Positions 12,368 through 21,667 of a stretch of DNA of 64,000 nucleotides are shown one piece after another. The translations under genes were made by a program, and so were the position numbers. Origin of the DNA: Stachybotrys elegans (Eukaryota; Ascomycota; Sordariomycetes; Hypocreales; Stachybotryaceae); assembly GCA_020746835.1 (NCBI GenBank), contig JAGPNK010000001.1, forward strand, positions 1,240,001-1,304,000, in the 5' to 3' direction. Positions within the stretch are counted from its first letter, which is position 1. Every line of letters starts with the position of its first letter. The notes beneath the pieces were generated by a model. It was not told the DNA's origin, did not search any database, and worked only from the letters and a program-made list of their open reading frames with translations.

Positions 12368-13272
12368 ATGCACGCGCAGCTTGAGCTCTTGAAGAGTCAC
12401 GACGCCGATCCGTCTCCCGGCTTGGCCGTCAAACGCGAACCGCCGGGCCCTCCTCCGACACAATCCCCTCTGGCGCCCCCGGTGAATGGCTACGACCACC
12501 TATCACTCGCTGCTCAAGACGCCGCCCGCGCTCTAGCTTCCAAGACGGACGTCGACGCACACATACACCCCGACCTACGCGCCCGTCCGACCAACCTGTC
12601 CGCCCCGACAGCCATGATGCCACTCGCTCCCCCAACGGGCCACAGCCCGGGCCCGGCGCCCGCGGGCCCTCCCAATCCCAACATAGCTCCAGCACCGCCA
12701 TCATCGACCCCTATGGTTTTGGACGAATCGCCCAACGACGGACGGAAGACGAAACGGGAGCTGTCGCAATCCAAGCGCGCTGCCCAGAACCGCGCTGCCC
12801 AGGTAGGCTTTGCCCCCCCTCGGCAAGACCCGACAGTGGCTAACTACGTCTACAGAGAGCGTTTAGACAGCGAAAGGAGGGCTACATCAAGAAGCTCGAA
12901 CAACAGGTCCGTGACTTCATGGACATGGAGCAATCACACAAGGTGTTGCAGTCGGAGAATTATGCACTCCGCGAGTATGTGATTCACCTCCAGTCCAGGC
13001 TGCTGGACTCGCAAGGCGAATACCCCCAACCTCCACCAAACATCAACCTGTCCCAGCCGCCACCACCCCAGCCCTCAGTGGTGACACCAAGCCCCCTGGA
13101 GGCCATCGCCCAGGCTGTCGCAGAACTGCCGGCCCAGGAGCAGGCTGCCGAGCGACAGCTCACGAGCCCGGCGTACAAGGGCGTACAGGGGACCGAGGAC
13201 ACGCGCACGGCGGAGGAAATCAACCGGCAGCTGCAGTCCGAGGAAGCGCCCGAGCATCCCCCATCTGTATAG
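12368..13272 (+). CDS. kapC: AP-1-like bZIP transcription factor (KapC type)
   Basis: Exons 12368-12802 and 12856-13272 give at least 283 residues. The basic region SKRAAQNRAAQ|RAFRQRKEGYIKKLEQQV is split by the intron between Gln and Arg, and is followed by a leucine zipper with ENYALREYVIHLQSRLLDSQ. That tail and the following NINLSQP are what I recall of Aspergillus KapC. The N-terminal half is proline-rich and disordered (SPLAPP, PGPAPAGPP), and the C-terminus is acidic. Such factors bind AP-1-like sites in the nucleus. The start is uncertain: 12368 is the first ATG of the recognisable part (HMHAQLELLKS), while the frame stays open to 12104, and family members usually carry extra residues before this point that may sit in an upstream exon. 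Confidence 0.85.
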
Positions 13273-14430
13273 GGACCGGAACATGATGCTCTTAGACGCT
13301 TTCTCCACCAGGCCCGGTAGCCACACGCCCCGGGGGAAGGGGCCCTGGATATTGTCTCTTGTTTCCTACTGGCGTTTTTTAACTGCTTTCATCATGATTC
13401 GGCGGGGGCAGTCGCGGCGTTTTAGGGGATTGTTTTTCTCTGCTACCACCGGCTTTTCATTCTGGCCACCTGACCACGTACATCCTTGCGCTGCCCAGCC
13501 AAAGCGTTGGGGGAACTCCTGTTCGACAACAACCTGGCCGCTGGGTGGTCGTGACCCCCTTGGGCTCCTTGTTCCCCCCTTGCGCCATAAGCTGCTTCAC
13601 CTCACCTCTTTTCAACATGACTTTGATGCTTGCCCCTCTTATGGTTGGATGGGATTCTCATACGCGCAGACGAGGAAGTTAAGCTGGCGGGATCTGCATG
13701 TCTTACTACAAACTACTGCATCGTCGTTTTCCCTTTTCCGTCCCCTATCAGTGCTTGTTGCTGTTTTCTTTCATAGGTAGGGTCGGTCTGATCAAGCCCG
13801 CCTTTTTAGAAAGTTGGTAGAGGGTCTGGTTCATGGCCTCTTAAAATACAACAAAACACCATAACCATCACACATGTACCTCGAATATGTCCCCCTTCGG
13901 GAAAGAGGGTGACGGCAAGATAATAATAATAAAAAACAAATATGTACCGAAATCATGCAAGGTCCTTGTCACTCTACCCTGGCTTCAAGCAGGCCCTTTC
14001 TGCACGTTTCTGGCATTCCGGCTAGACTGGTTTTGTGAAGGCAAGAGATTCAAATAAGCTCGCCTGACTTAGTAAGGTGCCAGAGAGACGCTTTGCTGGT
14101 AACCAATGAAAACAATACCCCGAACCGCATGATACAAAACCGTTGCGCAAGTTTCCCTTCCGACGATGCCTGAATAGGGCCATGAGTAAGGGGGAGAGAG
14201 GGTGTTGGGGTTATCATGAATCATTTGCAGGTGGCAGCGGCATCCATAACAATTTTCCTGGGATAACCGAAAGCATAACGCTCATTGGCTTGGTTTGTGT
14301 ATAGAATCAGATTGTCCGGGGTAATGTCTAAGTATTCTTCTCTCCCGGTGTGCGCGCACAAATGTGACGGACTGCATTAGACCTAACCCCACGCGAAAAT
14401 GTACAAACTCCCTGGATTCCCAAAAGACCA
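13273..14430. other. Convergent 3' region between bZIP gene and ARP5
   Basis: About 1.16 kb lies between two stop codons. It holds T-rich tracts, an ATAATAATAATAA run near 13920 and no recognisable gene. It probably contains the 3' untranslated regions of both genes. Confidence 0.55.
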
Positions 14431-16888
14431 TCAAGCATATGAATTGCCCATGTCGTGTTCCTGGAGGAAAAAGGGAAAAAGGGAAAAAGTTAGTATATCG
14501 CATTACGTAGAAGGCTTGTGACTTTGTCATGGTTACTTACCTTGATGTACTCGGGTCCCTTTTCCTGGTACTCCTCCCTGGAAATTTTAGCAGCTTGCCA
14601 TGCTGGGGTGCCCGCCCAGCCAGCAGCGCCCTTCCAGGCGTCGAGCAGAGGGTCGGCAGCGCGACGGACGCCTAGGGGCGCATTGGCAGGCAGCAGGGCG
14701 CGGAGGCCGTCGCGGACGCGCTCGTCAAAGTTCTTGAAGAGGCAGTTGCCGCCCGTCAGGAAGATGTCGCGGAGGAAGTCGTCGCGGTTGGGCAGGCCGC
14801 CGAGGCGCTGCGTGAGCACGTCGCCAGCGATCTCAACGAGGCCGGCCTGGTCGACGCCGGCGATGGATGGCCGGAACACCACCTCAGGCACGCGGATGCG
14901 CTCAACGTTGAGGTGGATCTGGTTCAGCTCGGCCTGCGACGAGGCGTCAAAGGGGCGGGGTCCGCGGGCAAAGGCGTGCATGAGCGACTTGGACCAGTCC
15001 GACTGGGCCTCGTACGTGTGGTCGTAGTCGAAGTCGGGGTCGTACTTGAGCAGGTCCTGCTCCAGGAGCTTGAGGTTGGACAACAGGTCCTCCTCCTCCT
15101 GCTCGTCGTCACTGTTCTCCCCCACCGCGATCTGCCGGTACACGCCCCAGTCGTCATCGTTGGCTCCAAAGTCATCGTCGTCACCGCCGCGCCGCCGCTT
15201 CTTGGTCGGGTTGTCAGACGCCAGGTTGGCAATGCTCTTCATGCGGATCTGCGACGCCAGCGACTTGCGGTTGCCCAGGTCCTGCTTCAGCCGCTCGCGC
15301 TCCTTCATCTTCTGCATCGTCTCCGCCCTCGCCTGGCGCTTGTCATCCAACCAACCCTCCAGGTCGTTTTCACGTCGTTCCCGGTCTAGACGTTCCTCCT
15401 CGGCGACGCGCGCCTTCTCCGCCTCCTTCTCCGCCTTGGCGCGAGCGCGTGCGTCATGGTTAGACTTGAGGAGCCGCTGCTGGCGCTTCTGCTTGAGCTG
15501 CGCCTCGTCCAGCTGGTCGTCGGGGATGTCGAGGAGGTCAAAGTTTGGCTGCTCTTGCTCCTCCTCCGGATCGCCGCCGACATCCTTGGTTCGCGCTTTC
15601 TTGACCGCCTTTTCTAGCTCCTTGATGATCTTCTCGAGTTGCGCCTCATCCTTGATGTCGTTGCTATCCAGAAGTCGCCGGGTCTCCTTCTTGGTCTCGT
15701 CCACCAGTCGGTTCTGAAGATCCTTGTAGTACTCCAGATCTTGCTCCTTCTTCATAAGTTTCTCCAGCCGCATCTTGGCAGCCTGTTCCTGGAGTCGCCT
15801 GCCGCTCTCCTTCTTGCGCTCCGCTATACGAGCCAATTCCTCCTCGCTCTTCTGTACCACAACTTCCTCGGTGAAGGGATACTGGATGACGACATCCCGG
15901 TCTTCCAGACCAGTCCAGTCGAGGTAGCTAGCAATTTCGTTGTCATAGTCCTTGGATACGTAGCAGTAGTCTCGCAGCATGTGCTCAGCCTGGGAGACAT
16001 TGAGCTTGCCGGTGAAAGCTGGGTATTTCAATCGGATAAGCTTGAGCAGGTACTCTGCACCATGGTAGCCTCCCCAGTTCAGTCTGGCTGCCTGCGAGAG
16101 CAGAGCCTTGGAGTTGTACACGGGAATGATGTGAGTAGAAGTATAGGAGGATGACATGACCAGACCGGTGGTGCCCTTGTTGTGACGATAGGAGAAGAGA
16201 GAATCGATGCCGTAGGCTAAGGACGGTGCGCCGTAGCACTCGAAGATGATTTCCGTCATTGCTGGATTTGATGTTAGCTACAGCTCCTGCTGGCTCGTGG
16301 TTCATGGCAGAAGCCATCGGATGGTCTTACATTTCCTGGAGTAGGGAAGGTTGGCGACTGCCTCGGTCATGACGATGGGTACATCCACGGCACCATCCGC
16401 GCTGTTCATACCGAGCTTGAGGAAGATGTAGTCCAATACGTGCTCCATGACGTCCCAATTGCTGACGATGCCAGTGCCAGCCTCGAAAGCACCTCTAATG
16501 TGTCCTCGCGCGGCGGTGTCGGCATAGCAATCGAATCCCGCAAATGAGAAGGTCTTGCCGAGCTTTCGGTCTCGATATTTTGCCATGATGGGCGGGATAG
16601 CGAAGCGCGGCTCCGACTCGAATGACCATCCTGCGCGAACCGCAGAGGACCCTAGAGTGTCGCCGTCAGCTTGGTCCGGGAGGCAGACATGGACGCGATG
16701 GGAGGCCTACCATTATCAATCACCAGCGCAGCGCCAGGCTGCTCGAGCGCCTTCTTGCGACCATCCTCGCTCGGCTCGATGAACTTGTCGAAGCGCGTCT
16801 CCTTGACGGGGAAGATGTTGGCGGGCGAGTAGGTCTTGTCGCTGGGTGGCGCCGCAGCGGGTGGTTCGTCGATGGCAGAGGGTGCCAT
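14431..16888 (-). CDS. ARP5: Actin-related protein 5, INO80 complex
   Basis: Minus-strand exons 16888-16711, 16651-16331, 16261-14541 and 14460-14431 give 749 residues. Arp5 is a nuclear subunit of the INO80 chromatin remodeller, where it binds Ies6 and helps couple ATP hydrolysis to nucleosome sliding. The actin fold is split: the N-terminal part has LVIDNGSSAVRAGW and ECYGAPSLAYGIDSLFSY, the C-terminal part has FLTGGNCLFKNF and ends EYIKEHDMGNSYA. Between them lies the large charged coiled-coil insertion typical of Arp5 (residues about 290-560, rich in E, K and R, with DDWGVYRQIA). Splice phases join SRK to SMTEIIFE and IK to EHDMGN. The last exon carries only nine residues and the stop. 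IES6 lies about 1.1 kb upstream. Confidence 0.95.
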
Positions 16889-17315
16889 GTTTATCGTGGA
16901 GGATGTAGGTGGCAGCGGCAGAACTATGAGTTCATGGTGAGGCAATGTTGAAAGTCTGACGAGAGAGGTTCCCGTCAATTGGCAGCAGGCGCAGCTCCAA
17001 ACCTTTGATCTCAAGGGTTTGCGTTTACCTTGTCGCACTTGCCTTAACCTGACCTTGACCAATGCGAGACTGCAAGGCTGACTGTCCCTGGTCTTACCTG
17101 ATCAGTGTTTAGTGGGTCTGTCGCGCATTCAAGATTCACGAAGCAACAACGCCGTCCCAGAATGCTACGGGTGAGTCATAGTGTAAAGAGAAGGAAAATT
17201 GGCTACAGTGTTTCTGTTTTTAATTTTATAATAGCAAAATGTCATTCATTCATTCATCAAGGGTTGGTGCCGGGCTAGTGATGCAACCCGCCGATGTGCT
17301 GCTCTATATAGAATC
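16889..17315. promoter_or_regulatory. ARP5 upstream region / DAD4 3' region
   Basis: The 427 bases between the ARP5 start codon and the DAD4 stop codon must carry the ARP5 promoter, since both genes run on the minus strand. I see no sharp TATA box or further gene. Confidence 0.5.
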
Positions 17316-17750
17316 TCATGCTGGTGGCTTGAGATTGTCCGTAGCTGTACGCATGTGTCAATACTATTCTCTAATGAGGGGGAGAAAAAAGAAGAAGAGC
17401 ATACCTTCTAGGTGAAAGAGAACATTTGACTGGTAGTTCTTGAACATTTGCGCCACGAGCTCGATATTCATGTTCTGGATATTGATGTCCTGATTCAAAT
17501 GAGCACGACGTTTACATGCGGACACAACCCGAGCCTTCGTACCTGTAGACTCTTGTTCATCACAGCGACGGCCTCGTTCAATTTCTCCTACAGCGTAGAC
17601 ATTATTTAGCATTATTCATTCGGTAGATGACTATCCCACATACCACGTTGGTAATGATGCGGGACAGAAGGAGATTCTGCTGGTGCTCGTGAGGCGACTC
17701 CTAGGACGGATTAATCACATGGCCGGCATCAGGCAAGCTCGACATACCAT
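17316..17750 (-). CDS. DAD4: DASH complex subunit Dad4
   Basis: Minus-strand exons 17750-17748, 17700-17644, 17587-17543, 17489-17405 and 17344-17316 give 72 residues, the usual Dad4 length. The protein is a small helical subunit of the DASH/Dam1 ring that links kinetochores to spindle microtubules. The core [19 protein letters not shown] followed by NVLFHLE is almost invariant in Dad4; the N-terminus is [16 protein letters not shown] and the end is ATDNLKPPA. Five exons for 72 residues is extreme, and exon 1 consists of the ATG alone, followed directly by GTATGT. No longer open frame covers the gene, so an ORF-based annotation would miss it. It shares a 282-base divergent promoter region with IES6. 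Confidence 0.95.
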
Positions 17751-18032
17751 TTCTAGCCGTTGATGATAAGCTGGCCCTCGTGTGGAAATGTGTTGTTGTG
17801 CTGGTTGAGTTGGTTTGTAGTTGGAGGGGTTGTTTGGTCTTGGCCAGATGTGGCGCGGTGAGGCGCCAATTTGTCGGTCGCGCCTTGTTCCAGATAAGAC
17901 TTGCAGCAAGCGCCTGGGATATTCCCAAGCTCTCGACATACCTACACCCCAACGAGAAAAGCTTCGCCATCCTCCCACGCAACAACGCTACAATCGACCA
18001 ATCGACCGATTTGCATCCTGAGCGCCTCCGCC
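17751..18032. promoter_or_regulatory. Bidirectional promoter region DAD4/IES6
   Basis: Only 282 bases separate the two start codons, so the promoters and leaders of both genes must share this stretch. It is AC- and CT-mixed, with an ACAACGC cluster close to IES6. No specific factor site is claimed. Confidence 0.6.
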
Positions 18033-18608
18033 ATGTCAAACCCCCCGACCGAGGCGCAGATTGCGCATCAGCAGCTGGTCGAACAGCTCGACATGCACTC
18101 CATCCATAAGAACTTCCGCAACCCCAATTGGCGGCCCAACCAGCGCCGAAACAAGAATCTCAAGACAGTCCTGGGCGACGCGTCAAAGAAGGAAGCGTCT
18201 GCCCTCGCGACACCGCAAGACGTCAGCGGCGATGCCACGCCAGCTGCCGAGCTCGGCTTGTCCACCAGCGGATCCTCCACGCCAGCAAACAGCTCCAACG
18301 GCAACATGCCGCCCAACCTGGCACAGGCATCGCGCAGCCTATCGAAGCTGGTGCTGGAGAAGACCTTGAAGACCCCCGCGAGCGGCGGATCGGCCCCTAT
18401 TGCTACGTACACGAACATTGAGTCGGCCCCGTCGCTGGCACACTCCAAGCACTACTGCGACATCACCGGACTTCCAGCGCCGTACCTCGACCCCAAGACG
18501 CGGCTGAGGTATCACAACAAGGAAGTGTTTGGGCTGATCAGGACGCTGCCCCAGAGCACTGCTGAGCAATTCCTGGAAGCCCGCGGTGCGCATACCGTCC
18601 TCAAGTGA
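18033..18608 (+). CDS. IES6: INO80 complex subunit Ies6
   Basis: A single exon codes for 191 residues. Ies6 pairs with Arp5 in the INO80 remodeller. The C-terminal YL1-C motif is clear: HYCDITGLPAPYLDPKTRL, then RYHNKEVFGLIRTLP, near residues 146-180. The N-terminal part has the family signature HKNFRNPNWRPNQRRNKNL, and a Ser/Thr/Pro-rich linker lies between. The start ATG at 18033 follows CCGCC and gives MSNPPTEAQ. The gene lies back to back with DAD4 and close to its partner ARP5. Confidence 0.94.
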   Translation: MSNPPTEAQIAHQQLVEQLDMHSIHKNFRNPNWRPNQRRNKNLKTVLGDASKKEASALATPQDVSGDATPAAELGLSTSGSSTPANSSNGNMPPNLAQASRSLSKLVLEKTLKTPASGGSAPIATYTNIESAPSLAHSKHYCDITGLPAPYLDPKTRLRYHNKEVFGLIRTLPQSTAEQFLEARGAHTVLK

Positions 18609-19537
18609 ACGGCCACCTGGGAGCGGATGGACGGCCTCACTACGACTCCTACTACGATGGACATACCCGTTGCACGTGAGCCGCACAACACAGGCTTCAC
18701 GCGGCGGGCGCGCTGTGAAGAATGTCGGACCAACAAAGTCAAGCCCCAACTATGCACCCCTGACCTCTCGATCAGGGGATGGCAAATGACGCTCCGGCTT
18801 AATCGTGATCTCAGATTTGTTCTCTGCCTGGGTCGACAGACTACCGAGAGCGTATGGGAGACGCATCTCAGTTGCCAAGCGATGCTTAGCCGTCGCGGCA
18901 TGTATGATATAGATAGGTGTAGCGATTCCAAATGGGTATTTACGTTCAAACTTGCCTTTGCTTGTTGCGAGGCATCAGGAACCATGGCCTGATGCTGACG
19001 ACGTCGCACATTTTATGAGACCCATCTTCCTGGTAGACGATTTCCAATATTGACATGCTCGCTTGAGACATGTCAAAAGGAAAAAAGAAAAAGGTAAACC
19101 TGGATTATGTCCCGGCCAAAGGAATGGTCGGCTGGCCGGGCTGTGAAGGGAAAGGGGGAAAGCTTGTTGATAAAACAAGTTGGCCACGGTTTTCACAGTT
19201 TTTCTGGAACAAAATTCGCTAGGTGGTCGATTTTAAAGCTCCCACAGGTACCTCGCTGCTCACATGCCAGCTAGGCTCTTTTTGGCAACAACCCTGCAAT
19301 CAATTCAAGACATGCGCTTCCTGATTGCATCAATTCATTCCCAGGCAGCCCCTTTGATTGTCGAGGACGTTCGAGAATCTTGGCAACGACACGCATCACA
19401 TCGCCAGGACGAAAGACCATAGCCATACTCATTGACATTTTATATACGCCAAAAGAGAAGCCTGCCTGCACGCCCGACCAACGTCATTATCTTGCCCGTC
19501 ATCGACACTTGAGCGCAACCAAGCCCAAGCCGCCAAG
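18609..19537. other. Intergenic region IES6 to GOT1
   Basis: About 930 bases without a recognisable gene. The last 200 bases, rich in AC, probably hold the GOT1 promoter and leader. Confidence 0.55.
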
Positions 19538-20218
19538 ATGTCCATGTTCTTATCCGACTCCCAGAGTACGTCGCATCCAGCGCTCGTCACGCGACCCGGT
19601 TTCCTGCGCGATGAGGAGCTTATGTGTTAGGCTGGACGGTTCTCGCTGACACTGTGCATAGAGATTGGGGTGGTGTTCTGCTCTGGAGGTAGGCATGCGC
19701 CGTGCTGGACCGCTGGCGCATTGTATGCAGCGCTGATGGCATCATGATCAGGAGGCTTCTTCCTTGTCGGAGGAGTCATGTTGTTTTTTGACCGCGCAAT
19801 GTAAGATCCCCCATGATGGCGTCGAGTCCTATACTGACAATCTCCCCAATAGGCTTGCCATGGGCAACGTATGTGGCCCCTCGACGACCTTTCTCGCCGA
19901 CTGCTGACCCCTCGGCCATAGATCCTCTTCCTTATTGGCCTGACCATCATCATCGGCCCCCAGAAGACACTCCTGTTCTTCGCCCGAAAACAAAAAGCAC
20001 GAGGCACGGCGGCGTTCTTCGCCGGGTTGACCCTTATCCTACTACGATGGACCTTTATCGGATTCCTGGTCGAAGCATACGGCATCGTCATTCTGTTTGG
20101 TGACTTTCTCGGGACGATTGCCGGAGTTGCGCGCGGCCTGCCTGTGGTAGGTCCGTATATTGGCCTGGCGGTGGACAGGATGGGCTTGGGGCGCAGCAAC
20201 GCCGAGCTTCCCGTGTAG
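19538..20218 (+). CDS. GOT1: Golgi transport protein Got1
   Basis: Exons 19538-19565, 19662-19688, 19752-19800, 19853-19868 and 19922-20218 give 138 residues. Got1 is a small four-helix membrane protein of ER/Golgi vesicles that assists fusion competence. The sequence starts MSMFLSDSQKIGVVFCSGG, continues FFLVGGVMLFFDRAMLAMGN and ILFLIGLTIIIG, and shows the family's GTAAFFAGLTLILLRW and FGDFLGTIAGVARGLPVVG. Length fits the family (about 138). Exon 4 is only 16 bases and exon 2 is 27, and all have GT...AG borders in matching phase. Profilin is the convergent neighbour. Confidence 0.95.
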
Positions 20219-20970
20219 AGAAGAAGGAAGGAAGGGAGAAAGAGAAAAAGCACATCGCGTATGCCACGCTCTTCAGAAAATATTCCAAGCCGTTGTTGTC
20301 GCCGCCCCAAGGAGTTTAGAGGAAAGGATAGACATGAGGTTATGGCATTGGGAAAGTGGCGTTACCGGCCTCACTTGGGAACGGCATGGGACTATAGATT
20401 TAGGTCGCCGACGATATTCTAATGTAACTTAAACTTCTTACAACATACCAGGGCCAGAGCCGACGAATGGCACGTACACACATCGAGTCTGCCAACCGTA
20501 GGTCTTCTGCTGCACACGCATGTTTTGCTGCCGCCTCGTTGTTCTCTGGCTCCGGCCGCTGGGTGAAGCCAGTTACAGTCTGACGATCCTTTCAATGTCT
20601 GAATCCGTTCTCGGTCATGTGGGCAGCCATCACTGTTCGCATACGCTGTTGCTCCTTTTCCTCTCTGCGCGCACCTCCTCTATCGTAACTTAAATTCATG
20701 CCAATATTCACGATGAATCCGCACCGCCTGGCAGGGCTGGCTTGTCAAGGGAATCTGGGATTGCATATATGCTGAAGCTTGAAGCAAAAGACACCTTCCG
20801 AGACGGCACTGGCCGTACATGAGACTTCTCCTCCGCGCTTTCTCACCTGAAACCTTCAGGTCCATGGCATGACTCGGAGCTCTGTTGAACTCACGCGAGG
20901 ACCTCCCACCTCAGCGTACGCCCAGTCCTGCGAATCCCTCCCCTCCAAGGCCGGATATCATGTTCTGAAT
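20219..20970. other. Convergent 3' region GOT1/profilin
   Basis: About 750 bases between two stop codons, without a visible gene. A purine-rich GAAGGAAGG stretch directly follows GOT1. Confidence 0.55.
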
Positions 20971-21667
20971 CTAGTATCCCTGGCCGATCAGGTAGTCGGC
21001 AAGAGACTCGACGGTCGAGGTGGCATTTCCAGCGATGGCCGTCTCGCCGTGGTGTCCGACGACGATGGCCTGCTTGGTCTTGGCAATGGCGACACCGAGA
21101 CGACCCTACTCAAACTGTCAACTGACAAGCAAACCAACAAACAAACGACAGCAGGAACACGGGGGTCAAAATCGAGAAGCGGTGAGGGGTGGGCGTACCG
21201 ATCGTGCGTAGATGCTTCGGTCCTCGGCCCTGGCCATGACGTATCGGTTGCCAGCGATGTAGAGACCATCGGCAAAGGCCTTGTCCTTGGCGCCGGCATC
21301 ACCACCAACGATGGAGGCGATGACCTTCATCTCCTCAGGCTTGAGCTATTTCGAGCGTGTCAGCGCGTCCCAGAGCAGTGTATGTGGATATCGCTGGCAG
21401 CCGCTCGGTACCTGGAAGTCGCTGGAGGAAGCCCACGCACTATCTCCCGCAGCGCTGAGAATGGCGCCCTTGTCGATGTGGCCAGAGCCAACCAGACTGT
21501 GTCCCGCATCAGCATGTTTGGACTAGACAGGACGATACCGACGGGGTCGGGAGAGCGGGCACAAGATACCTCGAGTCGATATAAGCTATTCGAAACGGCA
21601 GAATGTCAGCTGTGGGATATGGGCAAGGTGGGGTTGCCGAGTGGTGATACGAACCTTGCCAGGACAT
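20971..21667 (-). CDS. Profilin
   Basis: Minus-strand exons 21667-21655, 21585-21570, 21496-21412, 21345-21199 and 21105-20971 give 131 residues. Profilin binds actin monomers and poly-proline proteins and promotes filament growth at hyphal tips. The sequence reads MSWQAYIDSSLVGSGHIDK at the start, LKPEEMKVIASIVGGD and RYVMARAEDRSIYARS in the middle, and GRLGVAIAKTKQAIVVGHH before the end LADYLIGQGY. All are standard profilin features. The first two exons are 13 and 16 bases long, so the N-terminal poly-proline-binding helix is assembled from three exons. The last acceptor must be the TAG next to GGT, because the in-frame triplet before it is a stop. Confidence 0.96.
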
